Positions 46,837-56,500 of a stretch of DNA of 64,000 bases are shown piece after piece. Source of the stretch: an uncultured Actinomycetes bacterium. Its GTDB lineage: Bacteria > Actinomycetota > Actinomycetes > Nanopelagicales > Nanopelagicaceae. The stretch lies in the NCBI GenBank assembly GCA_903863015.1, contig CAIPAI010000029.1:151101-215100 (forward strand). The letters are read 5' to 3'. Within the stretch, counting starts at the first letter, position 1. Each line of letters begins with the position of its first letter. The translations under genes and the position numbers were made by a program. Below the pieces are notes generated by a model that saw only the letters and a program-made list of their open reading frames with translations, ran no database searches and was not told the origin of the DNA.

Positions 46837-47133
46837 GTGAGTCCCAGAAAACATCGTCGCGCCGAGAGTGGCGAACCGCCATCAGCGGTGGGCAAGAACG
46901 AGTGGACCGAAGAACATCCCGACGGTATGTATCGGGTGCGTTCGCTCACCGGCTCTTCCTCCAGCAAGCCGTATCGCTGCCCGGGGTGCGATCAAATAAT
47001 TCCTTTAGCAACTCCGCATATCGTGGCCTGGTTGGAGGAGGACGAAGCTCTCCAGGCGGGGGCTGATTTCAGGCGCCACTGGCATAAAGTTTGTTGGACG
47101 AAGAAGAACACCAGACGTCCTAAACAGCGCTAG
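46837..47133 (+). CDS. small actinobacterial zinc-finger-like protein, function unknown
   Basis: 98 aa, basic at both ends. A compact core YRCPGCDQIIPLATPHIVAWLEED, then RRHWHKVCW presents CxxC and HxxxC, the look of a single zinc site. Homologues are often misnamed ATP/GTP-binding protein in actinobacteria; no nucleotide-binding motif is visible here. The peroxiredoxin gene follows 9 bp later. Confidence 0.78.
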   Translation: MSPRKHRRAESGEPPSAVGKNEWTEEHPDGMYRVRSLTGSSSSKPYRCPGCDQIIPLATPHIVAWLEEDEALQAGADFRRHWHKVCWTKKNTRRPKQR

Positions 47134-47136
47134 ATT
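47131..47136 (+). promoter_or_regulatory. -10 hexamer TAGATT, leaderless start of peroxiredoxin
   Basis: TAGATT overlaps the previous stop codon and is followed by CGGAGC and ATG 47143. Confidence 0.45.
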
Positions 47137-47142
47137 CGGAGC

Positions 47143-47706
47143 ATGTCCTCCTACGAAAGTTTGCCAGAAGTCCTTCCCGCTCCTACAGATGATGGTCTGG
47201 CAGATCACTTGGTAGGCATGGAGCTTCCAGATCTGACATTCCTCGGTACAGATGGAATGCGCTGGTCATTTGCCGAGTTTGCATCCCCCACAACGGTGAT
47301 TTACGTCTATCCGCGCAGCGGTGTACCGGGGGTACCTCTTCCGGAAGGTTGGGACCTTATTCCGGGCGCACGAGGATGTACGCCAGAATCGTGCGGGTTT
47401 CGAGATCACTTCGGTGAATTACAGAAGTTAGGTGCCGACGTTTACGGGCTATCGAGTCAAGATCACGATTACCAAAAAGAATTGGCAGAACGGATCGAAT
47501 TACCGTTTCCCATCTTGAGCGATCCTCATTTGGAGATGAAGGCCTCTCTTCGTCTTCCAACTTTCACAGCGTCGGGTATGGAACTTTACTGTCGCCTCAC
47601 GCTGATCATTCGAAATAGGAAGATCGTGCATACCTTCTATCCGATATTTCCTCCCGATACGCACGCAAGTGATGTAGTGGAGTGGCTCACGCAAAATCCT
47701 GCCTAA
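47143..47706 (+). CDS. peroxiredoxin, BCP/PrxQ-like
   Basis: 187 aa thioredoxin-fold peroxidase. GARGCTPESCGFRDHF gives a peroxidatic Cys and a second Cys five residues on, as in PrxQ/BCP proteins. The preceding YPRSGVPGVPLPEGWDLIP is longer than the usual YPxxxTPGCT loop. It reduces peroxides using thiols. It converges on nucS with 9 bp between. Confidence 0.85.
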   Translation: MSSYESLPEVLPAPTDDGLADHLVGMELPDLTFLGTDGMRWSFAEFASPTTVIYVYPRSGVPGVPLPEGWDLIPGARGCTPESCGFRDHFGELQKLGADVYGLSSQDHDYQKELAERIELPFPILSDPHLEMKASLRLPTFTASGMELYCRLTLIIRNRKIVHTFYPIFPPDTHASDVVEWLTQNPA

Positions 47707-47715
47707 TTCGCAAGA

Positions 47716-48375
47716 TTAAAAGAGTCGCAACTTTCCGTCGTCGATTTCGCGGAGCGCATCGTAATCAAAGACTTTGCACTCAATTCCACGGTCTACCGCA
47801 AGGGTCTTTGCTTGCGGCTTAATTTCTTGGGCAGCGAATATTCCACGAACTGGAGAAATTGCGGGATCGCGGTTCATGAGGTCGAGATAACGAGTCAGTT
47901 GTTCAACTCCATCGATCTCCCCGCGTCTTTTAATCTCAACCGCCACGTAAGCACCGTTGTGATCACGCAATAAAAGATCAACCGGGCCGATTGCCGTGGG
48001 GTGTTCGCGGCGTACAAGCGTCCAGCCTTCACCAAAAACTTGTGGGCGTTCGGAAAGTAGCACCTGCAGATGTGCTTCCACGCCATCTTTGATGAGCCCA
48101 GGATCTTCGCCGAGTTCATGGGCCGTATCGTGCATGACCTCATGCAAGGTGATCTCTAACTTCTCGCCAGCCTTATTCGTCACTTCCCAGACGCCTTCTC
48201 GCTCCACGAGTACGCAGGGAGGGCTCATCCAGTTGAGTGGTTTGTATGAGCCACCATCTGCGTGGACCAGGACGCTGCCATCGGCTTTCACCATAAGAAG
48301 ACGAATCGCTTCGTCTAGTCGGGCATCAAGGCGTCCGGCGTAGACCACTGTGCAACGAGCAACAACAAGGCGCAT
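47716..48375 (-). CDS. nucS: mismatch-specific endonuclease NucS/EndoMS
   Basis: 219 aa. N-terminal dimerisation domain ([31 protein letters not shown]) and a PD-(D/E)xK nuclease domain with Asp133 (PVDLLLRD) and Glu147/Lys149 (VAVEIKRRG). The C-terminus ends KLRLF, a sliding-clamp-binding tail. In actinobacteria NucS replaces MutS/MutL mismatch repair. It lies 8 bp downstream of the aldehyde dehydrogenase gene on the same strand. Confidence 0.96.
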   Translation of the reverse strand: MRLVVARCTVVYAGRLDARLDEAIRLLMVKADGSVLVHADGGSYKPLNWMSPPCVLVEREGVWEVTNKAGEKLEITLHEVMHDTAHELGEDPGLIKDGVEAHLQVLLSERPQVFGEGWTLVRREHPTAIGPVDLLLRDHNGAYVAVEIKRRGEIDGVEQLTRYLDLMNRDPAISPVRGIFAAQEIKPQAKTLAVDRGIECKVFDYDALREIDDGKLRLF

Positions 48376-48383
48376 AAGTTCGA

Positions 48384-49850
48384 TTAACGCCCGAAAAGGA
48401 TCTTGACGAGTCCAGCGATGATGTTGTCGGTCTTCTTTGTACGGCGGAAAGTGGTGAATTGAATAGGCGATTTGTAACGGGGCTTGATGACCGAACGCGC
48501 ATAGGTGAATTCGCGCAGGCCTTCTGGTCCGTGGATGCGGCCATACCCGCTATCACCCACGCCGCCGAAGGGCACGGAGGGAACGGCAGCGAAGGCGAGC
48601 ACCGAATTAACGCTCACCATTCCAGCATGAAGCTGTGATGCAATTTCCGAGCCATGGCGCTTTGACCAGACCGATGCTCCAAGCCCATAACGGAGGGCAT
48701 TAGATTTTGCTATGGCTTCATCCATGCTCTTCACTTTATTGATCACCAATGTTGGCCCGAAGGTCTCTTCGGTAACCGCGGTGGAGTCCTCTGGAACTTC
48801 GGAGAGAATGACGGGTGAGACGTAGGGAGGTTGCACAGATTCACGCCCGCCCACCAACGCAACACCACCCCTGTTCAACGCGTCGTCTATGTGTGAAGCG
48901 ATGATTCCGATTTGCGAAGGCATCGTGGCTGCGCCGTAGGAGGTTCCTGCCTTCACGTTCTTTGCCTGAGCCGTGATTAAGCGAATGAATTCATCAGCAA
49001 CTTTTTCATGTACGTAGACGCGCTCTGCGGCGATACACGTTTGTCCTGCGTTAGACATGGCTGCCCAAAGAGTATTCTCTGCGGCGTCTTTCACGTTTGC
49101 ATCAGCAGCGACGATAACCGCATCTTTGCCGCCGCATTCTGCGATGAGCGGTTTAAGAGACTCGGCACAGGTCGCGGCTACTTTCTTTGCAGTGCGTGTG
49201 GAGCCAGTAAAAGCAATCTTGTCGACGGAGCTCTTGCATAATTCTTCACCGGTCATCGCTTCACCAGTGATGGTTTGCAAAAGGGCGTGTTCTGGAACGA
49301 TTTCTCGTAACGTATTAGCTAGCCATACCCCGATACCTGGCGTGTACTGGCTTGGTTTAAAGACCACGGTATTTCCGGCTGCGAGTGCGTAGGCAATCGA
49401 ACCCATCGGCGTGAAGATGGGATAGTTCCAAGGCCCGATAACACCAACGACGCCGAGTGGCGCATGCTCAACGGTGGCACTCACATTCATCATCAATAAA
49501 CCAGGGGAGCGTCGACTCGGGGCGAGGTAGCGTCCGGCATTTTTTGCTGCCCACGCCAAGTGATCGATGGCCAAGGTAATTTCCAACCGGGCATCGCTCT
49601 CCGGCTTTCCACCCTCGGCAACAATCAGCGCAGCGGCTTCATCGATCCGCGAGACGATAAGCCGGTTCCAGGCAAGGAGCGTGGCGCTGCGTTGGCTAGG
49701 GGTGCGGGCGCTCCACCAGGTGGCGCCAGAGCGGGCTGTGGCAACTGCCGCGGCGACCTCGACGGCCCCAGCAATCGGATAGCGGGCGTACTCCACGCTC
49801 GTGGCCGGGGCATGGGTGGCGAATGTCAAATCTTCACTCTGTAGCGTCAT
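48384..49850 (-). CDS. NAD(P)-dependent aldehyde dehydrogenase
   Basis: 488 aa. [42 protein letters not shown] (cofactor loop), the catalytic Glu in [13 protein letters not shown], and the catalytic Cys in [17 protein letters not shown]. The C-terminal [30 protein letters not shown] resembles the membrane-near tail of long-chain or succinate-semialdehyde-type relatives. Substrate unassigned. ATG 49850 is chosen because sequence upstream is antisense to the hydrolase gene and not ALDH-like. Confidence 0.92.
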   Translation of the reverse strand: MTLQSEDLTFATHAPATSVEYARYPIAGAVEVAAAVATARSGATWWSARTPSQRSATLLAWNRLIVSRIDEAAALIVAEGGKPESDARLEITLAIDHLAWAAKNAGRYLAPSRRSPGLLMMNVSATVEHAPLGVVGVIGPWNYPIFTPMGSIAYALAAGNTVVFKPSQYTPGIGVWLANTLREIVPEHALLQTITGEAMTGEELCKSSVDKIAFTGSTRTAKKVAATCAESLKPLIAECGGKDAVIVAADANVKDAAENTLWAAMSNAGQTCIAAERVYVHEKVADEFIRLITAQAKNVKAGTSYGAATMPSQIGIIASHIDDALNRGGVALVGGRESVQPPYVSPVILSEVPEDSTAVTEETFGPTLVINKVKSMDEAIAKSNALRYGLGASVWSKRHGSEIASQLHAGMVSVNSVLAFAAVPSVPFGGVGDSGYGRIHGPEGLREFTYARSVIKPRYKSPIQFTTFRRTKKTDNIIAGLVKILFGR

Positions 49851-49902
49851 AGGCACATTCTGACCGTTTCTCGGGACACATGCCAGGCAAAGGAGCGGGA
49901 TA

Positions 49903-50637
49903 ATGGTGCCAATGAGTGCGTCAGTAGAAATTCGGGCAAGTACCGTCCTGCCGGCGGAGCGCAAGTCCGTGACCCTTAGAACTTCTGATGGTCTTGCCTT
50001 GGTGGGGGAGTTGGCCCTTCCGCTAGGTCGCCCACCAGTAGCCACCATGATTGCCCTCCATCCCCTGCCGACCCATGGCGGCATGATGGATAGCCATATT
50101 TTTCGCAAAGCCGCTGCGCGATTACCCGCGCTGGCAGATATAGCCATTCTTCGTTTTAACACTCGCGGCACCGAGTCGGAGGCGGGAAAGAGTGAGGGTG
50201 AATTCTCGAATGCAACTTCAGAGCAATTCGATGTAGAAGCGGCGGTGAAATATGCAGTCAACGAAGGTCTTCCACGCATTTGGATTGTGGGCTGGTCATT
50301 CGGTACTGATCTTGCATTGAAGTTTGGATTACTGCCAGGAATTGAAGGCGTCATCTTGTTGAGCCCGCCGCTTCGATTCTCTACCCCTGATGATTTATTG
50401 CGTTGGGATACAGATGGTCGTCCTGTCGTAGCGCTCATTCCAGAGTTAGATGATTACTTGAGGCCGGCAGCAGCAACGCAAGCGTTCGCACCACTTTCGC
50501 ACGCAGAACTTATTCCAGTAGAAGGTGCCAAACATCTCTGGGTCGGTGAGCCGTCTGTGTATCGCGTGCTGACTGAAATCGTGCAGCGGCTCAATCCTGG
50601 CGCTTTGCCACTTCCGCGAGAGTGGAAAGAAGTTTAA
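49903..50637 (+). CDS. alpha/beta hydrolase
   Basis: 244 aa. Oxyanion region IALHPLPTHGGMMDSHIFRK, FNTRGTESEAGKSEG, nucleophile elbow WIVGWSFGTDLAL (G-x-S-x-G), and a catalytic His in VEGAKHLWVGE. Resembles the small serine hydrolases of the COG2945 type. AGGAG lies 7 nt before ATG 49903. Ends 4 bp into the convergent transporter gene. Confidence 0.87.
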   Translation: MVPMSASVEIRASTVLPAERKSVTLRTSDGLALVGELALPLGRPPVATMIALHPLPTHGGMMDSHIFRKAAARLPALADIAILRFNTRGTESEAGKSEGEFSNATSEQFDVEAAVKYAVNEGLPRIWIVGWSFGTDLALKFGLLPGIEGVILLSPPLRFSTPDDLLRWDTDGRPVVALIPELDDYLRPAAATQAFAPLSHAELIPVEGAKHLWVGEPSVYRVLTEIVQRLNPGALPLPREWKEV

Positions 50638-51707
50638 TTCTGCGCAGCGCGTGGGATAGCAACTTGATCGATAATCAAAAGGATCGCTGCGGCAGTGGGG
50701 ATTGCAAGCAAGCCGCCTAGCAAGCCTAGAAGTGAGCCTCCGATGAGTGCAGCAATAATGGTGACAATTGCTGGAACAGAAACTGAGCGCTTCATAATTT
50801 TTGGATAGATCACATAATTTTCAAGCTGCTGATAGATGATGTAGAAGATCAGAATAATAATTCCACTCTTCGTGTCATAAACAAATCCGACAAGAGTGGC
50901 AACGACTGCACCAAGAGTGGCACCAATGAGGGGAATCAAATCGCAAAGGGCAACTACCATCGCCAGTGAGAGTGCATAAGGCAATCCCAGTGCCAGGGCG
51001 GCGACAAAAGTGGCAAGTCCTGCGATACCTGCGACGACAAGTTGGCCACCGACGTATCCGCCGATACGAACCAAGATCTCGTCGGAGATTTTAGAAACGC
51101 GCTCGCGTCTTGATGCGGGTACCAAGCTGTAGGCGGTCTTCGTGAATTTCGGAAGAGCGGCCAAGAAGTACAAAGTAAGAATAAAGACCGTAATGGCGGA
51201 GAAAAGTCCGGAGAAGATTGTTTTGCCCACTCCGATGACTCCACCAAAAGCCGAGACCACCAGCTTGCCATCTTGTACTTGCGTGGAGAGTTTCTCCTTC
51301 GCCTTGTCGATGAAGTGGTAATTCTTATCGAGATTGGCGATCGTGGGATTCGTGGCAATGCGATCGAGGTACTCAGGTGCGTTCTGCACCAGCTGAGTTG
51401 TCTGCTTGTAGATCGGCGGCGCAACCGCTGCGGTGAAGCCACCGACAATCAGTACGAAAATCAAAGTAATCGTAAGCACCGCACCGGAACGCTTGAGTCC
51501 GCGCTTTCGGAGTGCTTCGACCGCTGGGTTGAGACCTACTGCGAGGAAGAGGGAAATCAGAATTAGAACCAAGACTTGGCTGGCGCTCTGCACGGCTTTG
51601 ATAACCAAATATGCAGTGGCCACACCTAAAGTGGCGAGGAAACCATAAAGGAAGGGATGCGAACGGTTAAGTGGTGCCCCCGGGGTTCCGAAACGTTCGC
51701 TCTCCAT
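50634..51707 (-). CDS. AI-2E/PerM-family transporter
   Basis: 357 aa with about eight membrane helices. Family blocks: SQVLVLILISLFLAVGLNPAVEALRKRGLKR, GGYVGGQLVVAGIAGLATFVAAL and GLPYALSLAMVVALCDLIPLIGATLGA, with QQLENYVIYPKIM near the end. Known relatives export small signals or sodium ions, so the substrate here is open. ATG 51707 is supported by TACCCT 6 nt upstream (leaderless); longer frames upstream overlap the MFS gene. Confidence 0.92.
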   Translation of the reverse strand: MESERFGTPGAPLNRSHPFLYGFLATLGVATAYLVIKAVQSASQVLVLILISLFLAVGLNPAVEALRKRGLKRSGAVLTITLIFVLIVGGFTAAVAPPIYKQTTQLVQNAPEYLDRIATNPTIANLDKNYHFIDKAKEKLSTQVQDGKLVVSAFGGVIGVGKTIFSGLFSAITVFILTLYFLAALPKFTKTAYSLVPASRRERVSKISDEILVRIGGYVGGQLVVAGIAGLATFVAALALGLPYALSLAMVVALCDLIPLIGATLGAVVATLVGFVYDTKSGIIILIFYIIYQQLENYVIYPKIMKRSVSVPAIVTIIAALIGGSLLGLLGGLLAIPTAAAILLIIDQVAIPRAAQN

Positions 51708-51713
51708 GGCTTT

Positions 51714-51719
51714 AGGGTA
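51714..51719 (-). promoter_or_regulatory. -10 hexamer TACCCT, leaderless start of AI-2E transporter
   Basis: TACCCT, AAAGCC, ATG 51707 on the minus strand, in the 17-bp gap after the MFS gene. Confidence 0.5.
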
Positions 51720-51724
51720 GCGAA

Positions 51725-52942
51725 CTACTCGATGAGTGCGCCCTTCACGTTCCAGACAGAGCGTGAAAGGAAGGGTAGGACGAGGGAGAGGGCAGCCACG
51801 AGCGCCATCCACGGCAATATGGTCGAGGGGCCGAAGTGCTTAGCTCCCCAGCCGGCGAAGATCATTCCCACGGGAATTGCGACCATCGAACCAAACCAAT
51901 CGTAAGAAGAGACGCGACTGAGTTTCTCGCGAGCCACTTCACGTTGGAGCGCACCATCCCAAGCAACTCCGAAAATATCCATGGAGATGCCTGCCAGTGC
52001 CGCTCCGATCGCGAGCACATAAAGAGGCGCTGGAAACGAGAAGAGCAGGATGAGTATCGGAAAGGCGAAAGAGTAGAGCGATGCGGTGATGAGGGGTCTG
52101 CGATATCTCAGACGAAGCGCTATGACGGTGCCAATCAATGCGCCAAGCGATCCGCACATCATGATGAGAGCCCAACCTCTCGCTCCTCCAAGATCACTCT
52201 TGGCGATCACGGGGCCAATCACGTCTATCGTCCCGGCGTACATGGAATTCATGATCATGTAGCAGACAACGATGATGACTACCCAAGGGTAGGAGATAAA
52301 TTCCTTCCACCCATTTGTGAGATCTTTGATAGCGCTCTCACCACTGCCAGGAAGTTGATGCACTTTAATTCCAGATACGATGAGGGCGCTCACCAGGAAT
52401 GCCGAACCCACCATGAACATAGTGCCGGCATTTCCTAGCGTCACGATGAGTAGACCAGCGATACCTGCGCCACCGACGCGGGAAAGGTTGATCACGAGCC
52501 GGAAGAGACCATTAGCGCTCTGCCGTTGCTTCTCTGGAACGGCATCTGCAATGAGAGCCGTGAAGACTGGAAATCCAAGACCGGATCCAAGTCCAGTGAG
52601 AGCAGCTCCAATGCAGTAAACCCCCACGTGTGAAATATGAATAGCAAGCATGATGCCCAGGAGAAACATTCCAGCAGAAGCCGTACTACCGCCGAGAACT
52701 AAAGTGCGTACGCGTGACCATCGATCGGCTAACACGCCTCCGATGAGGATGGCAGAGAGTTGCGAAACAACGACACACACTTCTACAAGTGCAAGGTCTT
52801 GCGAGTCCCCTCCGGGTAAATCGAGAATGGCGAATGCCATAGCGATCGGTGCAATGGATCCGTTAATGACGGTAAGGGCGCGCGCGATAAAGAATCGACG
52901 AAGATTTGGGATCTTGAGTACTGCAAAATCAGAACGACGCAT
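51725..52942 (-). CDS. MFS transporter
   Basis: 405 aa, twelve predicted helices. The cytoplasmic loop motif between helices 2 and 3 is GGVLADRWSRVRTLVLGG (G-x-LADR-x-RR pattern). Resembles drug/macrolide-efflux-type MFS proteins (enterobactin exporter-like branch). Its ATG overlaps the methylmalonyl-CoA epimerase stop (TAATG), so the two are co-translated; a link in function is not evident. Confidence 0.9.
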   Translation of the reverse strand: MRRSDFAVLKIPNLRRFFIARALTVINGSIAPIAMAFAILDLPGGDSQDLALVEVCVVVSQLSAILIGGVLADRWSRVRTLVLGGSTASAGMFLLGIMLAIHISHVGVYCIGAALTGLGSGLGFPVFTALIADAVPEKQRQSANGLFRLVINLSRVGGAGIAGLLIVTLGNAGTMFMVGSAFLVSALIVSGIKVHQLPGSGESAIKDLTNGWKEFISYPWVVIIVVCYMIMNSMYAGTIDVIGPVIAKSDLGGARGWALIMMCGSLGALIGTVIALRLRYRRPLITASLYSFAFPILILLFSFPAPLYVLAIGAALAGISMDIFGVAWDGALQREVAREKLSRVSSYDWFGSMVAIPVGMIFAGWGAKHFGPSTILPWMALVAALSLVLPFLSRSVWNVKGALIE

Positions 52943-53409
52943 TAATGGGCCGCTGGTTGTACAAGTTCGACGAGCACCCCACCCGCATCCTTAGGATGAA
53001 TAAAATTGATACGACTGCCTGCTGTCCCGCGACGTGGAGTTTCAAAGAGCAAGCGCATGCCGCGTTCGCGCACTGCGGCGCAGGCAATTTCGATATCGGC
53101 AACGCGGTAGGCTAGTTGTTGAATTCCGGGGCCACTCTTGTCGAGGAATCGTGCGATAGCCGACTCGGGGGTGAGGGGTGCCAGAAGTTGGAGCTTCACT
53201 TCGTGTGAGGCCGGCCCCACTTGAATCATCGCCTCGGCAACACCCTGCTCCTCGTTGACCTCGCGATGAGCCACTTCAAAGCCGAACTTCTCTTGGTAGA
53301 AGGCGATAGCGACCTCCAGGTCGGCCACGGCAATCCCAATGTGATCTACGCCAATAATGCCCGGGAGTTGTGCGGAGGAGGCGGATTCGCCGCTGGTCTG
53401 AGTGCTCAT
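52942..53409 (-). CDS. mce: methylmalonyl-CoA epimerase
   Basis: 155 aa, vicinal-oxygen-chelate fold. First module [24 protein letters not shown] with a metal-binding His; [21 protein letters not shown]; and the metal Glu in [10 protein letters not shown]. It interconverts the two stereoisomers of methylmalonyl-CoA. ATG 53409 is chosen: a longer frame upstream lies antisense to the thiolase start. Divergent from the thiolase gene. Confidence 0.93.
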   Translation of the reverse strand: MSTQTSGESASSAQLPGIIGVDHIGIAVADLEVAIAFYQEKFGFEVAHREVNEEQGVAEAMIQVGPASHEVKLQLLAPLTPESAIARFLDKSGPGIQQLAYRVADIEIACAAVRERGMRLLFETPRRGTAGSRINFIHPKDAGGVLVELVQPAAH

Positions 53410-53464
53410 AACGGGTATCGTGTCAGATAAAGCCACCTGCATCACGTCACGGGGAGTAGAAGCC

Positions 53465-54646
53465 ATGACCACATCTGTCATCGTCGCCGGAGCCCGCACC
53501 CCTATGGGGCGCTTCAATGGGTCACTCAAGGGCTTCACCGCCACTGACTTAGGCGGCATCGCCATCAAGGGCGCACTCGCCAAAGCAGGCATCACCGGCG
53601 AGCAAGTCGATTACGTCATCTTGGGTCAGGTGCTGCAAGCCGGCGCCGGCCAAGCCCCTCCGCGTCAAGCTGCCGTCAAGGGCGGTATTCCCCTAGATGT
53701 GGCCGCGCTGTTGATCAACAAAGTCTGCCTCTCGGGTCTCGATGCGATTGCGCTCGCGGACCAACTCATCCGTGCCGGAGAGTTCGACACGATCGTGGCC
53801 GGCGGTATGGAATCCATGACGCGGGCACCGCACCTACTGATGGGTTCACGTGAAGGTTTCAAGATTGGGAACGTCACGATGGAAGATGCGCTCTTCCACG
53901 ATGGTCTCTACTGCTCTTTCGATAAGTGCCTCATGGGTGAATCAACCGAGTCATTCAACGGGCGCTATGGCTTGACCCGCGAAGATCAAGATCAATTCGC
54001 AATGCACTCTCATCAACGTGCGGCTGCAGCCACCGCGGCTGGCATTTTCAATGACGAGATTATTCCGATGGAAATCCCACAAGGTAAGGGTGCAACAACG
54101 ACCCTGACTCACGATGAGGGAATTCGCGCTGATACCACTATGGAAACTTTGGCAAAACTCCGTCCGGCATTTAACCCCGCAGGAACGATCACCGCAGGTT
54201 CTGCGTCGCAAATCTCAGATGGAGCGGCCGCTGTTGTAGTGATGAGCAAGGCCAAAGCCGAATCGCTGGGTCTTGAATGGCTCTGTGAGATTGGCGCACA
54301 TGGTGTGGTGGCTGGTCCAGATACTTCACTCCATGCGCAACCCGCGAATGCCATCGAGAAGTCACTGAAGCGCGAGGGTATGAAGGCAAGCGAATTAGAT
54401 ATCGTGGAAATCAACGAAGCCTTTGCTGCTGTTGGTTTGGTTTCAACTCGCCAACTAGGAATTGATCCAGCGATTGTGAATCCACACGGTGGCGCCATTG
54501 CTGTCGGTCACCCGGTTGGTATGTCAGGAGCTCGTTTGGCACTGCACATTGCACTTGATTTGAAGAAGCGTGGCGGCGGAATTGGTGCCGCAGCACTTTG
54601 TGGCGGTGGCGGGCAGGGCGATGCACTGATTCTTAAGCGGGCGTGA
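53465..54646 (+). CDS. acetyl-CoA C-acetyltransferase (thiolase)
   Basis: 393 aa. Nucleophilic Cys in [17 protein letters not shown] (about residue 88), [26 protein letters not shown], the His in [17 protein letters not shown], and the second catalytic Cys in [14 protein letters not shown]. Biosynthetic/degradative C4 thiolase. GGGGAG lies 8 nt before ATG 53465. The last codons overlap meaB (GTGA). Confidence 0.96.
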   Translation: MTTSVIVAGARTPMGRFNGSLKGFTATDLGGIAIKGALAKAGITGEQVDYVILGQVLQAGAGQAPPRQAAVKGGIPLDVAALLINKVCLSGLDAIALADQLIRAGEFDTIVAGGMESMTRAPHLLMGSREGFKIGNVTMEDALFHDGLYCSFDKCLMGESTESFNGRYGLTREDQDQFAMHSHQRAAAATAAGIFNDEIIPMEIPQGKGATTTLTHDEGIRADTTMETLAKLRPAFNPAGTITAGSASQISDGAAAVVVMSKAKAESLGLEWLCEIGAHGVVAGPDTSLHAQPANAIEKSLKREGMKASELDIVEINEAFAAVGLVSTRQLGIDPAIVNPHGGAIAVGHPVGMSGARLALHIALDLKKRGGGIGAAALCGGGGQGDALILKRA

Positions 54647-55575
54647 TTCTCATAGACACCTCAGCGTTAGTAAGTAGTTCGCGTGACGGCAATATTCGTT
54701 CACTCGCGCGCCTTATTTCGTTGATTGAAGATGGATCAGAGTCGCTGCCGGCGATCATGAAGGAGTTAAAGCCGCATGGCGCTCGCGTTATCGGGATTAC
54801 CGGCTCGCCAGGTGTAGGTAAATCAACGCTCACCTCTGCACTCATCAAGTCGCTACGCGAAAAAGGGCACAAGGTGGGTGTGATCGCTATAGATCCCTCT
54901 TCGCCGTTTACTCAAGGCGCCGTTCTTGGTGATCGCATTCGCATGCAAGATCATTTCCTTGATGATGGCGTTTACATTCGGTCAATGGCCACTCGTGGTC
55001 ACCTCGGTGGATTAGCCGCGGCGACTCCACAAGCAATTCGTGTGCTTGATGATGCAGGCTTCGACACCATTTTGGTAGAGACCGTTGGCGTGGGTCAGAG
55101 TGAAGTCGAAATCGTTAGCCATGCAGACACCACATTGGTGGTACTTGCTCCTGGCATGGGAGATGGTGTGCAAGCTGTAAAGGCTGGCCTGCTTGAGATC
55201 GGCGATATCTACGTAGTGAATAAGGCAGATCGCGATGGCGCAGAAGTGACCTCACGCGAATTGCGCAATTCGCTGGCGCTTGCGCCCCAAGATCCAGAAC
55301 GAGAAATCCTATTGACGGCGGCAGATCGCGGAATGGGAATCGAAGAGCTTGTCGCGGCACTTGCTCGCCACCGCGATTACCTCGCGGCGAGCGGGTTGCT
55401 AGAAGGACGACGTATCGATCGCGCTTCTCTGGAGATAGAACATTTGGCGTCGGCTAAATTACGCGCGCAAATAAAAGGCGAACCACTTCGCACACTTGCT
55501 GCACTTGTTGCCGATGGAAAGATGGATTCATATACGGCAGCAGATCAACTTCTGGCTGAGGAGCGAGTCAAGTGA
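54643..55575 (+). CDS. meaB: MeaB-type methylmalonyl-CoA mutase GTPase chaperone
   Basis: 310 aa, G3E-family GTPase. P-loop [62 protein letters not shown], and VNKADRDG (base recognition). It protects and gates B12 cofactor loading of methylmalonyl-CoA mutase. The mutase itself is not in the window. GTG start overlaps the thiolase stop. Confidence 0.95.
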   Translation: MILIDTSALVSSSRDGNIRSLARLISLIEDGSESLPAIMKELKPHGARVIGITGSPGVGKSTLTSALIKSLREKGHKVGVIAIDPSSPFTQGAVLGDRIRMQDHFLDDGVYIRSMATRGHLGGLAAATPQAIRVLDDAGFDTILVETVGVGQSEVEIVSHADTTLVVLAPGMGDGVQAVKAGLLEIGDIYVVNKADRDGAEVTSRELRNSLALAPQDPEREILLTAADRGMGIEELVAALARHRDYLAASGLLEGRRIDRASLEIEHLASAKLRAQIKGEPLRTLAALVADGKMDSYTAADQLLAEERVK

Positions 55576-56495
55576 ATCAACCTCCCAAGTTGCCTGCATC
55601 TTTTGCAAGCGCTGTAGATCTCAGCGCGTTGAATCGTCCAAAGCCAGTCCCGCGCCCTGAAGGTATGCCGCAAAGTGCTTTCGTGGTCGATGTGAATGAA
55701 GAGAACTTCGAAGCTCTTGTCATGGCGCAATCGAAGAATGTGCCGGTAGTCCTCGACTTCTGGGCGGAATGGTGTGGACCGTGTAAGCAACTCTCCCCGA
55801 TCCTCGAAAAACTGGCAGAAGAAGGAAACGGTGCCTGGCTGCTCGCCAAGGTAGATACAGAAGCTGCCCCTCGCCTTGCCGAAGCCTTCCGAGTGCAATC
55901 AATTCCCACGGTGATCGCGGTCATCAACGGGCAGATCGCTCCGCTCTTCCAAGGCGCAGTGCCGGAACAGCAGGTACGCGAAGTATTAGTGAAACTTCTT
56001 GAGATCGCGGCTGAACAAGGACTCGCCGGAACGGTGGGCGCCGAACCCGCCGAAGCGAGCGTTGATGGCGATGAGGAAGAGATTGATGGCGATGAGGCGG
56101 CGGCGCTCGATGCCATCGATCGCGGCGATTACGAGAGTGCGCGCATTTCGTACCAAAAGTTGCTTGCACGTAAACCCACCGACGTTTACGCCAAGATCGG
56201 TTTGGCGCAGGTGGAACTCCTTGCCCGCGTAAAGGGTTTGGACTTCAATGCCGTGCGTGCAGACGCGGCCGCACATCCGCTCGATGTGGATGCCCAAATA
56301 CGATGCGCTGATGTCGACATGGTGGGTGGTCATCTAGAAGATGCCATTCTTCGCCTCGTGGATGTGGTGCGGGCAACGTCAGGTGCAGAACGGGCGAAAG
56401 CCAAAGATCATCTGATCTCACTCTTTGATCTCGTAGATCCTAGTGATCCACGCATCGTCAAAGGCCGCACGTCACTTGCGAATGCGCTGTTCTAA
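55572..56495 (+). CDS. thioredoxin-domain protein with TPR-like tail (CnoX/YbbN-like)
   Basis: 307 aa. Thioredoxin fold at about residues 36-145 with an intact WCGPC active site (VLDFWAEWCGPCKQLSPILEKL) and the cis-Pro in SIPTVIAVING. An acidic linker is followed by helical TPR-like repeats from about residue 175. Similar proteins act as chaperone-oxidoreductase holdases. GTG start overlaps the meaB stop by 4 bp. Confidence 0.9.
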   Translation: MNQPPKLPASFASAVDLSALNRPKPVPRPEGMPQSAFVVDVNEENFEALVMAQSKNVPVVLDFWAEWCGPCKQLSPILEKLAEEGNGAWLLAKVDTEAAPRLAEAFRVQSIPTVIAVINGQIAPLFQGAVPEQQVREVLVKLLEIAAEQGLAGTVGAEPAEASVDGDEEEIDGDEAAALDAIDRGDYESARISYQKLLARKPTDVYAKIGLAQVELLARVKGLDFNAVRADAAAHPLDVDAQIRCADVDMVGGHLEDAILRLVDVVRATSGAERAKAKDHLISLFDLVDPSDPRIVKGRTSLANALF

Positions 56496-56500
56496 AGGGA

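Noticed and set aside
49851..50438. N-terminal extension of the aldehyde dehydrogenase by about 195 residues
   Set aside because: It lies opposite the alpha/beta hydrolase gene, is Arg/Pro/Ser-rich shadow sequence, and the enzyme is complete from ATG 49850.
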